Shown piece by piece: positions 48,561 to 60,181 of a stretch of 64,000 bases of DNA. This DNA comes from Entonaema liquescens (Eukaryota > Ascomycota > Sordariomycetes > Xylariales > Xylariaceae): the NCBI GenBank assembly GCA_902805475.1, contig CADCSX010000001.1, positions 62,001-126,000 on the forward strand, given 5' to 3'. The notes under the pieces are model-generated. The model had not been told where the DNA came from, did not search any database, and saw only the letters and a list, made by a program, of their open reading frames with translations. Positions within the stretch are counted from its first letter, which is position 1. Each line of letters begins with the position of its first letter. Both the position numbers and the translations under genes were made by a program.

Positions 48561-51500
48561 TTAAATCTGTTGTGATGCGTTCAGTCGATATGTCTCGCTC
48601 CGTTCCATCAACTCGTTATGGCTACCCTTGTCTACTATTTTACCCCCTTCTACTACTAAAATGACGTCGGCTTTTTGGATCGTATGGAGTCTATGAGTTA
48701 TAGCGATAACCGTACTTCCTCGTGCAGCAAATTTTTCAATCCCCAATCTAACAGCCCGTTCGCTCTCGGCATCTAAAGCACTGGACGGCTCGTCAAGCAA
48801 TAGGAGACTTGGGTGTCGTACCAATGCACGTGCGACCGCAACTCTCTGGCGCTGGCCGCCGGAGAGGCGCGAACCGTTCGGTCCGCACTCTGTATCGTAA
48901 CCCTGTGGAAGCCCCACGATAGTGTCATGGATATTTGCTATACGGCAAGCATCTTCAATCTCGATATCGCTAGCGTCATGATCTGGACGCGCTCCGAGAC
49001 CGACATTAAACTTGACACTACCATTAAACAATGCGCTGTCTTGTGGAACGACTGCAATATCCTCGCGGAAGTCGGCGTTTTCGCGCAAGGAAATATCCAC
49101 GCCGTTTATTTCTACAGACCCTGCTGATGGTGAATACATTCCTTGGATGAGGCTCATGATAGTGGATTTTCCTGCCCCCGAAGGCCCTACAATACCAATA
49201 AATTGGCCCGGTTGGACAGTAAAGGAGACTCCCCTAAGACTTGGTTGATCCGGTCGAGATGGATAGGCGAAGGAAACATTTCGGAACGTAACACTCGCGC
49301 CTCTGGATGTTGGGGGCTTGCTTTCTGCTTCCGCTTCTACGTCGCGATCATCGCTCCCGTCCACGGCGTTGTGACTAGCTAAGCCAAGGATTTCGGAAGG
49401 TTTTGCAAGTTTCCTATCGTTTCCAAGGTTGATAAGGCCTAGTGTCCTCGACGCTGCACTCTTGGCCCGCGAAAACTCAGGTGCGAGGGAAAACATTTGA
49501 CCCCACAATGTTGCACTGACCAACATTGAGACTTGAACGATATAAAATTGCGTCTGGGTGTACTCGCCGCGCATAATGAGTTGGGAACCCCACCAGTAAG
49601 AGAGCGAATAAATGAATAAGCCTGTGCTATTGGCGATTGAGAGGTAGAGACAGGCATGCAACGCTTCTCCAATCATGCTCGCCTTTGGTTTTTTCAACGC
49701 TCTCCGGTACCTATTAATAATTTCATCCTCTAATGAAAAGCTCGTCACAGTTTTAATATGGTTGACAGCCTCCACAGTGATACCTATCGCCTGAATGAAT
49801 GCTTTGTGGCTTCTTTCTTGGTGCCGGGAAGTGGCTCGGATTTGAAGTATTCCAGCCCCGAGTAAAATAGGCACCATCGCTAAGCAGACGAGGGCAATTT
49901 TCCATGCGAAAGCATGACTAATTATTATGGCAACGAAGAAATTCACCAGAATAGAGAGTGCTGTGGCAATGATGCTCCCGCTGAATGCTGCTATTGAAGC
50001 GCCGTCCTTTGTTATGATAGTGAGGAGAGATGTCGGAGTTCGGTTGTCAGAATTATGCCATTCGACGCTCTGGTTTAACAATGTCCTGAAGCTTAAGATG
50101 CGAATTCGGTAGACCAGGTTCTCCGATATTCTCCCAAATAGAGACCAGCTACCTACGTTAGCAAGAAATTCAACGACAGCCAGCATAAAGACGAGGCCGC
50201 TAAAGAAGTATCCCAAGTACAGAATACGCGATGCAGTAGCGTCACAGGCACTAAGAGCACTGACAGTGTGGCCAAATATAAGAGCCATTGCTGAGAATGT
50301 GCAGCCTACGATGATGGCACAAGGCACAGCAAGGGTATACCAACCATAGTCAGGCCTAAGTAGCCAGCCAAAACCAGAGAGAACATCGTCCGAAGAGAGA
50401 GAATCGCCAGCCCCAATCGGAGGAACCTTTTCGGAAACGACTTCAGTATTCTCTTCTGTCGCTCCACTTTTCTCATGTTTTAACTCTCTAGCTGCTATAT
50501 CGTCCAAAGATTCTGCGTCTGTGTTGCTCAGAGATGAGAAATCCGAGGCCTTCCCCATCTGATTGTTTAGGCCTTGTAGGGATAGGAGATTCGCGAAAGC
50601 ACCGCCCTGCTCCTGAAGCTCTTGGTATGTGCCTTGCTCAACTACTTCACCGCCCTGCATGACAATAACATGGTCGACGTGAGATATCGTTGAAAGTCGA
50701 TGGGCTATTGAGATTATAGTTCTACCGACAGCAATTCGGTCGATGCTTGCCTGTATTCTCTTCTCGGTAGTCGAATCTAAAGACGCTGTGGCTTCATCGA
50801 GAACAAGGACTTTAGGATCCCGAATTAAAGATCTGGCTAGAGCAATCCTTTGGGCTTGGCCGCCACTTACAAGTCCCATGCCAATCTTCGTCTTAAATCC
50901 TTGGTCGAGGACATCGATGAAAGTTAAATCGGCTAAATTGGCTGCCTTCTGGACTAGGACAGCAATTTCCGCGATAGCTCCCCCTTTCTTGGCTGCTTCT
51001 TCTAAAATGTCGCCTTTGCAGGTATTGACAAAGTCCTCTAACTCAGCTCCCACAATTATAGATCTGAAGTTTTGGTGTTCCGGCCTGGAGGAGTTCGCAA
51101 GACCAAGAGCAATATTCTCAAAAATAGAGCGGCTAAAGAGCTCGGACTCCTGCTGGACCAAACTGATGTACCCTCTCAAGTTTCTGGGACTTAGCGACTG
51201 TATATCTACGCCATCAAACAATACTCTGCCGTTAATCGGCTTATAGAGGCGATTTATCAAGGCCGCGATCGTGGACTTTCCACTGCCAGACTGTCCTACG
51301 ATAGCAGTGTGCTTCCCCGCTGCAAAAGTTAAGTCCACATTTGTCAAGGCTGGGTTTTCAGGCCGAGACGGATACGCGAATGAAACCCCGCGCATTTCGA
51401 TGCAACCAGGGGCGTCCGGGGGAAGCTCTTCTCCAGAGTTGACATCGACAGGAGAATAACAGCTCATATCAGCCTTGATCCGCTCGTAAGCTGCCGAAGC

Positions 51501-52600
51501 GGCCCCAAAAATTGGGAAAAGGGGCGCGAGTCCACCCAGAATTATACAGGCATCAACCAATAAGAAAACGACAGTATACACTTGGCCAAACGTCGCATTA
51601 CCCTTACCACTGACGGCATCAGCGATCATGCGACTTCCCTGCCAGTAAGCCAAAGCGTTCGAACTGTACGCGATGAAATATAACAAGCCAGCTTGTATAC
51701 CAGCCACAACACTTTTCGTCTTCGCAAATTTGTGTGCAAGTGCCATATGTTTGGCAAATTTGGCTTCGAGTCTCGGTCCCGCGTCGAAGGTTCGGACGAT
51801 GGCAATACGAGATAGCGCTTCCGAGGCTATAGATCCCCCCGCGGCGAAAGACGTTGCAGATTTCGCCGCGAATTTCTTGAAGAAGTAACTTCCGGTGAAA
51901 GTCAAAGCTACGAATGCCGGAGTGAGCGAGAAAAGTATTGCCGCTAGGATAGGTTGCTTAATGAAAGCTACAATAAATGCTGTCACGAAGAAGCTTGATT
52001 GACCGATGAATCTGCCAACTTTCTCACTTGTGCCGGTCTGGATGGCAGTGAATTCGTCATCTAGCCGAGCGCTTATTTCGCCGGCGTGTTTATCGTCGAA
52101 GAAGCTAACTTCCTGGCGTAAGATATGCTGGAGGTAACGATCCCTCAGTCTGTGCATCAGCCGTTGGGATTGAACATTCCAACAAACTGTGTGCAAATAT
52201 ACAAGAACGAACTGTGCGGCGGCGAGGGAAACGAGCTTTACAAGAATGCCATCGATGGCCCCCCTATACTGGGTCGTATCGATATGGGATCGAACATCGC
52301 ACGTCAATCCGTTGAGATTATTGACGAGTTCACCAAAGAGGATAGCTATAAGCGGGTAGGGAATACCGGCGGCTATAGCGAATATTACGCCACAAACGAT
52401 AAGGCAGATATCCAGCCATGTCGGATTGGAGAAGAGTAAGAGATGAATGAAAGTAAAGAACTTTCGACGTGCCTATTCATACAGTTAACGATTGTACAAA
52501 ATCATGAAGGGAGTTTAACAAGCCGAGTATACCCGTAAAGATTACTTACTGGTTTATCATTTGAAGATCCGTTAACCTGGCCTCGTTTGTCCTCCGCCAT
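48561..52600 (-). CDS. ABC transporter, ABCB full-length (multidrug/metabolite exporter type)
   Basis: Exons 52600..52550 (MAEDKRGQVNGSSNDKP) and 52472..48561, 1320 residues, GTAAGT donor, phase 0. Layout TMD-NBD-TMD-NBD. NBD1: Walker A GQSGSGKST, signature VSGGQAQRIA, Walker B VLVLDEATA. NBD2: Walker A GPSGAGKST, signature LSGGQRQRVA, Walker B LLLLDEPSS. A charged linker joins the halves. NBD1 carries an unusually long segment between the Q-loop and signature (NSSRPEHQNFRS to GQAQ). Such plasma-membrane pumps export hydrophobic compounds, including toxins and secondary metabolites; its cargo may be a product of the neighbouring reductase/P450/GMC enzymes (inference). Long antisense frames here are shadows. 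Confidence 0.95.
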
Positions 52601-53622
52601 TGTTGATTGTGTTTTCCTATGCAGAATCGCACATTCGCATGTTATTCTGTTGTTGCGACTAACGGGATAGAAAATAAAAATAAGGCAAATACCAACATCT
52701 CAACTGCCTAGGTACCTACCTAGATACCCAATGCAATCCGCGACCGGCGAGGAAATTGCACCCAGCAGCACCCAGGCACCTTGGCAATTCCTCGGCGCAG
52801 GGCATCCTTCCTTTTCCTGTATAAGACATGCCCAGGTACGTGCCTGCTCCGTAGGGTACCGTTTAAGCTTTCGGATCTGATAAGAAGAAGACGGATCTGA
52901 TAACCATCAAAAGTGGAGATATGCCGGTTCATTTACTTAGTACGACAATTTTACGTAACCCCTACTATATACTCCCCTTTACTCGACCATAATGCAACCC
53001 TGAGAACACGGATTATTGGCTCGTGAGCTAGTTTGCTATATCATCCTCGTCTAGCAAAAGGTCTTGGCAGTTGATAAGATGATCTGATAAAACAGCAGTG
53101 GACATCAGTGTAACCGTTGCATCCTTTCCCCCACTATCTACCCGACAACTCTCTTTTCCACATATCAACATTCTCCGCCAAGATGCTGTAGAACCACCGA
53201 GTGTCTATAGTTATGGCTTGGCACGCTTGAGCTTTGACGTGGTGGAGATCAAGTGAAAACCTTTCATCCATAAGAATTCATCCAACAGCTCCTCCTGCTT
53301 ATTCTAGTAACTAGCCGCCGATCCTTCCCAGGAACAACACATTCCCTCGGTACAATTCCTATGCTCACTACTCATCTTCTCGTCGTCACGTCATCATATC
53401 CCTTACTAGCCAGTACGTGAAAACTTTATTGGGCGGTTACATTGGCTTTGACGAGAAGCGAGCATCAAAGAAGTCAACTCTGGAAAGCATAGTGAATATA
53501 AATTCAAAATCATAGCCGAGACGATTGGGTAAAATTAAAATGTATATCTACCCGGATAATGCGGCTCAGATAAACTTAAATTAAATAAGAATATCCGAGT
53601 TCTAGCACCAACTAAACTAAAC
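52601..53622. other. Intergenic spacer
   Basis: About 1 kb with the ABC transporter promoter on its left side and the GMC gene terminator on its right. Contains TACCTAGGTA-type palindromic words at 52705-52735. No gene supported. Confidence 0.5.
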
Positions 53623-55569
53623 CTAATTATTTACAGAAGCTGCGTCTTTCAAGATAACCTCACTAGCCTTTTCGCTGGCCATGAAAAGAGAAATCAACGG
53701 AAAGGTTCCAGGAGTCTCCGGGAAGGCCGAAGCATCTACTACCCTCAAGTTCTTGACGCCCCTAACACGGAAATTGGAATCTAGGACAGCGAGAGGATCA
53801 TCGTCGCTACCAATAGCAGCCGTACTCGAAGCGTGGTGTCCATACGCCTGGTCGCGTACAAATTGTCTTAGCTGTTCCTGAGTTTTGACGTCTTCGCCGG
53901 GATACACCTCTTTGGTCAACCCGTCGAAACCTGGGATCGACTTGAAGATCTTACGTGCGAATTCGATACCATCGACGAGACCTTGCACGTCCTTATCCCC
54001 ACCATCAACAAAATACTCGAAATTGATCTCTGGCACGTCCCTAGGATCTGTACTGCGAAGTGTGATAGTTCCGGCACGGTTCCGCGAGTGTGATTCCGAT
54101 ACCGTATACGTGTACACGTTCGTGGCACTTAGAATACCAGTTATATTAGTATACGGCGGTAGATGGCCTAGGATACCGTCGGCTGAGCCATATAGAATTA
54201 AATCCCGTTCGCCCACGCGAGGAGTTACCGAACTTGTCTTCAAGACGAAATTATAGAATCCAAGAGTTGACCACGGGCCAGTTCCGTTCTTTTCCCAACT
54301 CTCATAGCATGGGTTCACCTGGCCCTCGGGGACATCGCAGTCGTCCCAGAAGGTAAAGTTGTTCGGAAACTCTTGGATTACGGGAACTTCGTAATGGTCC
54401 TGAAGATTTCGACCAACACCGGGCAAGTCCATGACCACAGGGATGTTGTGCTTCTTCAATTCGGCAGCTGGGCCAATACCACTGAGTAGAAGGATTTGGG
54501 GAGTGTTGAAAGCGCCTCCCGAAACAATAACTTCGCGTTTAGCAGTTGCAGTTCGTCGTATTCCCGTACTGTTTCCCGTAGCACGAGGGTCAGCTTTGTA
54601 AAGGCTCTGTCCTTCGAGATATTCCACTCCCGTTGCCGTTAAAGCGTCATTGATCAGCACTTTCGTAACAAGGCTATCATACCGTACAGTCAATGGGAGG
54701 CCTTGAGCAACACCTTCACTCACTCTAGAGCCGGCGGAGTACCGGCGACCTCGCTCGTCTTTCTTGAAGCTGATCTGATAGACATCATTCCGAAGATCTC
54801 GATCCAGGGATACCTCGTTAATATCCTGTTGAGCAATCACATCAAAATCCTGCGAACTAGCTCTAGCTGAGTAACCAAAAGCTGCAGCGGATCCTTGCGC
54901 TACTGCAAGTATCTGCGGCTCCTTCTCGAAAAGCGACTTGTCTCCACGGCCAACGGGCTGGTATCCAGAAAATCCATGGCCGGGCGTTGAAGGTGGCAAA
55001 AAGAGATTGCGTTCGAGCTTTTCAAAATACTCAAGCATGTGTTCGTGTGCCCAGCTCGAATCGCCGGTCAGGTTTACAATATTGTCCCAGTCCCAATCCG
55101 ACGGCCTAACAGTAAGCCCACCATTGTGTGTATCGCAGCCTCCCAGCGTACCGGCCCGAGGATACCAGACTCCAAGAGCAGTTGACCCCTCCGGAGGGTT
55201 TTGTCCGACCCAGTAACCGCCCTCAGGCTTCTCCCAAACCAGCTTATCGTTTCGAGAGGCTTGAGTTTTGTTGCTATAGTCTTTCACATAGAAATGCCAG
55301 GATTGCTCAGGATCCCATTGGGCCTCCCCGATGAAAGCAGGAATCTGTTGACTGTTCTTCCCGGTATAGTTTCTGCCCGCCTCGAGGAGAAGCACGGACC
55401 ATCCTGCTTGGGCTAAGTTTACTGCCAAAGGCCCTCCACCGGGACCTGAACCAACAACGATGTAGTCGAATTGGTCATTTCCGACGGTCTGTGTCGAATT
55501 TGGATACTGCGGAGCGGACAAGACCAGAGGACTAAGGAAGAGAAAACTCGCTATAACCGAGGAAAGCAT
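53623..55569 (-). CDS. Secreted GMC-family FAD oxidoreductase, 648 residues
   Basis: Single exon. Signal peptide MLSSVIASFLFLSPLVLSA. FAD-binding DYIVVGSGPGGGPLAVNLA (residues about 34-52) with the acidic LLLEAG end, the GMC signature in GTLGGCDTHNGG and the second signature SGGAFNTPQILLLSGIGP, and a C-terminal GHHASSTAAIG with the active-site His. Many N-glycosylation sequons (NYT, NKT, NLT, NGT, NIT) agree with secretion. The GMC family covers glucose, aryl-alcohol and choline oxidases and tailoring enzymes; the substrate is not readable. Complete, without signs of decay. Confidence 0.95.
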   Translation of the reverse strand: MLSSVIASFLFLSPLVLSAPQYPNSTQTVGNDQFDYIVVGSGPGGGPLAVNLAQAGWSVLLLEAGRNYTGKNSQQIPAFIGEAQWDPEQSWHFYVKDYSNKTQASRNDKLVWEKPEGGYWVGQNPPEGSTALGVWYPRAGTLGGCDTHNGGLTVRPSDWDWDNIVNLTGDSSWAHEHMLEYFEKLERNLFLPPSTPGHGFSGYQPVGRGDKSLFEKEPQILAVAQGSAAAFGYSARASSQDFDVIAQQDINEVSLDRDLRNDVYQISFKKDERGRRYSAGSRVSEGVAQGLPLTVRYDSLVTKVLINDALTATGVEYLEGQSLYKADPRATGNSTGIRRTATAKREVIVSGGAFNTPQILLLSGIGPAAELKKHNIPVVMDLPGVGRNLQDHYEVPVIQEFPNNFTFWDDCDVPEGQVNPCYESWEKNGTGPWSTLGFYNFVLKTSSVTPRVGERDLILYGSADGILGHLPPYTNITGILSATNVYTYTVSESHSRNRAGTITLRSTDPRDVPEINFEYFVDGGDKDVQGLVDGIEFARKIFKSIPGFDGLTKEVYPGEDVKTQEQLRQFVRDQAYGHHASSTAAIGSDDDPLAVLDSNFRVRGVKNLRVVDASAFPETPGTFPLISLFMASEKASEVILKDAASVNN

Positions 55570-56749
55570 CGTGAAAATATAGAACCGGTGGTTCTATCAC
55601 TAGGGGAAGAGTTCAGCTGTCGCTAAGGTGCTTAATGTAAAATCCAGACACCGCGGCTACGATGGGGATTATATACTTAGGTATTCCATGCATAAAATCA
55701 TACCTAATATCCATTTCAACACCGTCAAAATAGCGCGGAAGCATGTCTGTAGCGATATCGCAGTAGTAAGCAAGGGTATCATCAAGGTTTAACCAGGACT
55801 TGCCTGCCTATGATGATTCTCTTGAAAATTTTATTATTACAGTTGCGTGTTCCGAAGAGGTTGAAGCCCCTTCACGAGACCCGAATCGGAGGTAAGGGCC
55901 ATCAATGTTACCTCTATTGGACAAGAATTGGATTCCAGTACTACGCCATGATGTCCTATATTCTCTTAGGTCGACTCGGCAGGGGAGTGCGTTGGCACAT
56001 GCATTGCTACCATGAGTTCGAATCTAACATACAAACCCTCATGCACAATGATGATCTGATAAGATTAAGCCCGCATCTTGACCAGGGGTAGAAGCCGAAG
56101 TCCCACACAAAAGTTCCCATCCATCTCCACTGCCGGCCAAATACCTAGGTGCGTTTGCATATGCCATCATTAAGACTGTCACAGACCCCTTGTCCGTCCA
56201 GATCGGCATATTACTAACGTTAATCCCTCAAATTGTACGTTGCGGACCATACGTTACGGTCGAAGGGTAATTATATAAGGAGCCCCGTATAAGTGCATAC
56301 TTAATAAGTAATACAATACTAAAGGAAGTGATATCGGGGAAAAAGTCAGCATTAACAATATCTTAGCTGGGCTCCTAGCAGTAGAAGTCAATTCCAAATA
56401 TGTAGAGCTACACTCCTTACTATGCCATATCTTAGGTACCTAGGTACCTCCCAAGCGTATTAGAGGTAGAAAAGGGGTAATCATACCTAGCGGACTAACA
56501 TGAGAAAACTTATGAACCAGTGAATTTTCAAGTATTAACTGAGAAACATCCAGGTACAGTACGTAATTCAAGGAAGGTGAAAAGTCGTTAGAGGTAGGAA
56601 AACGTGATAATAGGTCCCTTAAAGCTATCTATTCTGACGTAGCTATACCGACTAGTAACCCGATAAACTCCTGGCTTAATGAAAAAAGGTCCTTCATCTT
56701 AACCCCTAAGGTAACATTGCCATGACACCACCGAACTCCCGTTCCTCTC
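55570..56749. other. Intergenic spacer
   Basis: About 1.2 kb. A plus-strand frame at 55810-56091 (93 codons) has no conserved features. GTACCTAGGTACC-like palindrome around 56435-56450. The GMC promoter lies at the left. Confidence 0.5.
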
Positions 56750-57481
56750 TCAACCTTCAGCATACTTTGGTCGGATCGGGAGGCTTGTTGCAAACTCGCC
56801 AGGCTCGTCCAGTTCCATCTGTGGCTGTTCATTTCGCGACGGATGACTAGACTTGCGGCGTTGGGGAACAAGAAAAGGACCTTTGCTGACGTAACGCTTG
56901 CCTGTGTATTGTCCTACCGACTTGTGGTGTTTGGCGGGGCTTTCATTGCCGATGATAAAGTCTCTGGCGCGGCTGAAGGGGATGATTTCGCACTGTTCAG
57001 GCTTCAGCTTCTGGCCTTCATATGGGCATTCTTCCTTATTAACACGGTTGTTGCGCATATCCATAAACTGCTGGACGAGGCGTGCAATCTCGCTGTCTTT
57101 GGTGGTCGGATGGAGGTTCTTCTCTTGGCGATTCTTAATACATTGCTCCCTGGCCTCAATGAAGTGCTGGATGAGCTGGCCAAGTTCTCGATAGGAGAGG
57201 CATCGGACCCAGATGACTTTCTCCTTGACAGCATCGAGGAACTCGGATTGGAAAACAAGATCGTCGATGTTGAGTTCCTGGTTGTACTTGAATTCCCTGT
57301 AAGCATCGATCATTGCTCGGAAAACTTTGCTCATCTGCTCTCGTGCAACTTCGTTTGTGACTCCGGCCGGAGCCCAGGCTCCGATGACTGAGGTTTTAAG
57401 GCCTTCGCGAACTTGAATAGAGGACCAATAAAGACCATCGTTCACGAGGACTTTTTCGAAAGATCCCGTTGGGGCATCCAT
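56750..57481 (-). CDS. Conserved-looking hypothetical protein, 243 residues
   Basis: Single exon from ATG 57481 (MDAPTGSFEKVLVNDGLYWSS). Soluble, charged, mixed alpha-helical; no signal peptide, membrane span or known catalytic motif. The N-terminal 130 residues appear ordered (SVIGAWAPAGVTNE, QSEFLDAVKEKVIWVRCLSY), and the C-terminal 60 are basic and Pro/Ser-rich. I do not recognise a family. The antisense frame (56843-57391, 182 codons) has a less protein-like composition, so the minus strand is preferred. Confidence 0.6.
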   Translation of the reverse strand: MDAPTGSFEKVLVNDGLYWSSIQVREGLKTSVIGAWAPAGVTNEVAREQMSKVFRAMIDAYREFKYNQELNIDDLVFQSEFLDAVKEKVIWVRCLSYRELGQLIQHFIEAREQCIKNRQEKNLHPTTKDSEIARLVQQFMDMRNNRVNKEECPYEGQKLKPEQCEIIPFSRARDFIIGNESPAKHHKSVGQYTGKRYVSKGPFLVPQRRKSSHPSRNEQPQMELDEPGEFATSLPIRPKYAEG

Positions 57482-58654
57482 GGTGATGGTGGTGATGATG
57501 GTAGGTAGTAATGTTGATGGTAGAATAGAAGTTATAATTTAGAGATCTATTGGATGTGGCTTAGAGTTCGCAAGTTACAGACTTCGCAAGATGCAGCTAG
57601 CTTAGTGTCCGTAAAGTAATAGGAGGTGGTTCGCATTGGGGGCTGATGTATTTATATGGAAATTCCTCTGCTGGAAAATGGCAAGAGCAGGGCAGTGGTA
57701 GACTCCAGGCACGCAGGTGACAGATCATACAAGCATACAGTTAGCAGGAAGCAATACTACATGAGAGAGATGCTTGGCCGATTCATTTGTTTGCCAGGTG
57801 GCTAGGGCATATCCTTTACAGCTGTATATATCAATATAAAAGCAGTATCATACCTTGATGACACATAAACCCGGATGCCCCACGCATCGACAGTGAAGTT
57901 GTCGATGTGGAAGACAGTATGATTACTGGTAAGTCCTCTCTGTTATTCGTCCCAACAATAACCATAGGTGCCTGTTTATTACCTCGTGTTCTTGCAAACA
58001 CTAGTTTCTTTCTAAAAATTAGCATCTACTGTCATTAATAATGTATTTCTTTTCTAAGATCTCATCGATTTGTAAGGGTGGTTATAAGTACTGTGCTTAA
58101 CGCTGCACACCTCTATCATAGGTTTAACTGTGCTAGTCTAAATATAATACAGGAAAATGCTAGCAGTATTTCTCTCCCGTCCATATCCCGCCATGGCCTA
58201 CCCTGGCTCTAGCTTACGTCGTCCTATATATTCTGTTCGCTGTGAACAAGATTACTATGGATAAGGTATCACGCATTGCCATTGCAGACCTGTGTGTTTT
58301 TTTTTTAAAAAAAAAAAAGTCGAAACGAAAGAACATATAAGATGCATGGAAATCTTTTATCCATCTTTTGGTATAATTTTCAGTTTTCAATGACTGCATC
58401 TCTTGTGCCGATATCCTTTGATTTCCTATATCAACACTTACGATAAATTGTAGCATCCATTGTGTGTCAGCATCTGAGACAGGCGTTATGTCTTTGGTAT
58501 AATAATTATAATAGCATCTACATGAAATAGGAACGTGTCGTTGTATAAATATCCAGCTGATCAAGTATCTAATAAGAGAGCTCTCTTTGCAAGGCTGAAT
58601 CTGTGGTGAACGACTAGCAGAACCTTCTCTTTGGACTCTCCATCGACAGATCTT
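57482..58654. other. Intergenic spacer
   Basis: About 1.2 kb. Holds a T10-A12 perfect palindrome at 58297-58318 that could form a hairpin or act as a nucleosome-free tract. Minus-strand frames at 57831-58025 and 58214-58564 have no family resemblance. Confidence 0.5.
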
Positions 58655-59347
58655 TCAGAGATTAGCAGGCAGAGGTGGCCTGTAAGAAACCTTAGGCGCT
58701 CTCCACTGCCCAACAATCCCGTCCTGTGAATCACCTAGGAAAGGATCTTTCTCTGGTCGAGGTACACTCCACGAGGCTTCAAAATTTCCCGCGTCCTCTC
58801 CCCCAGTAGAGAAGTCCCAGTGACCACAATTCTTAGGGTAAGCACCCATCATAGTGAACCCAGAAAGCTGCACTTTAGCCAACGCTTCTCTGGCGTTAGG
58901 TTCGGGTATCCCGTGTCCATCGCCTGGTGATAATAAGCTGAATTCTGCGCTGGGGCTGGTATCATATGTCTTGTGGGCAACGCCAGCAGGGATTATGAAA
59001 ACATCTCCAACATTAACCGCCACTTCTATCCCACCCTCTTCTTTTGCATCACCCCAGGTATTCTTATCAAGGTCAGGGTCAATATCTGCGATACCGAACC
59101 TAATAGTTGCCTTGCCAGAGAGTACAACCATAGCTTCGTGGATTCGCGAGTGGTAGTGAGATGGCTGGCTCGAGCCGTACCGGAATATCCATTGCGTACT
59201 CCAATGATTTCTATTAAGCCTATCGTGGATAACTTCCGGTCGACGTTCTGAGGGGTCGGCTAGAAGTCCTTTGCAATAAAGTAAAGGTTGTGGAGAATTA
59301 GGTATAAGACGAGTAGGTGGGAGGTAATATTTCCTAACTTTCACCAT
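58655..59347 (-). CDS. Cupin-domain protein, 230 residues
   Basis: Single exon from ATG 59347. Cupin motif 1 is visible as HYHSRIHEAMVVLSG (two His and the Glu as metal ligands) about residue 62-76, motif 2 as GDVFIIPAGVAH about residue 113-124; the inter-motif stretch is of ordinary length. Small single-domain cupins include isomerases, dioxygenases and pathway cyclases; this one is close in layout to fungal Cupin_2 proteins of unknown activity. Cytosolic by lack of signal. Confidence 0.87.
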   Translation of the reverse strand: MVKVRKYYLPPTRLIPNSPQPLLYCKGLLADPSERRPEVIHDRLNRNHWSTQWIFRYGSSQPSHYHSRIHEAMVVLSGKATIRFGIADIDPDLDKNTWGDAKEEGGIEVAVNVGDVFIIPAGVAHKTYDTSPSAEFSLLSPGDGHGIPEPNAREALAKVQLSGFTMMGAYPKNCGHWDFSTGGEDAGNFEASWSVPRPEKDPFLGDSQDGIVGQWRAPKVSYRPPLPANL

Positions 59348-60181
59348 GATTTTATAGGGACAGTTTGAATTATTTTAAAATGAAGTGCTTCTGTAGGGCG
59401 TACTTCTACCTATGGTTGATAATAAGTGAACGGTTATTCGTGGAGGTTAAAAGCCCCGCATTTTGATCAACGGCGACGGCATCTTTCATGACGCCAGGTA
59501 TCTAAGACTAAGAAAAAAGGCTTGGCAACCAACGCTTGTCTTACGACAGATGATTCTACTTATCTTTAACTGCCGATATTAATATGTAATATCAATGGCT
59601 TTATGTATTGTTGCTTACCTTATGATTATATCTTCAACAAAGTACCTAATCTATGATGTTAATATGTTTACCTTGGATCCCCTTGTTGAACCAGTTGAGA
59701 CGATGTTATTAATATTAGTGGAAGCAAAGGAAAGAAGTATCCAAACTTATTAGTTTTATTATCGGCTTGAATTTTGTTATTGGAGCTGCTCAACCTCTAG
59801 GCTAGTGAGATTCAGGATCAATAGACGAAAAATAGCAGGTGAGAAACAGTTACCTTATTCATTTCTACCTTAGGTTGGGTCCTCAAAACTAGATTGTAAC
59901 GCCTTGAGCCTTTTCCCCACCCAACCAAGGAGACATGATATAGAAAGGCTCCAAATAGATCATCTTAGTATATCTTTCGAGATAAGCTGAATTGATATGA
60001 GTTGCTAAGTGCCGGCCGGCATCGGCCACTCACGTAAAACATAGTGACATCAACCAAACCCATTATCAAAGTCTCCGTATCACGGTTGCGGGGTTTGCAT
60101 GGATCATTAGGTAGTATAAGAGTATATCTTGTTGACGTGACACAAGAAGACTATTCTCATAGTATAGAAATCCTCAACAAG
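59348..60181. other. Divergent spacer between cupin and DUF3445 genes
   Basis: About 830 bp containing both promoters. No conserved frame; the DUF3445 frame is open further upstream to 60044 but without an ATG. Confidence 0.5.

Noticed and set aside
50743..51246. 167-codon open frame antisense to the ABC transporter
   Set aside because: It is the complement of the conserved NBD1 coding sequence; the transporter reading is unambiguous.
55810..56091. 93-codon plus-strand frame downstream of nothing recognisable
   Set aside because: No domain, no neighbour support, atypical composition.
56843..57391. 182-codon plus-strand frame opposite the hypothetical protein
   Set aside because: The minus-strand frame is longer, starts with a good ATG and has a more protein-like composition; the plus frame has no motif.
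58297..58318. T10-A12 palindrome as a transposon end or terminator
   Set aside because: No partner repeat; simple homopolymer pair, noted only as a spacer feature.
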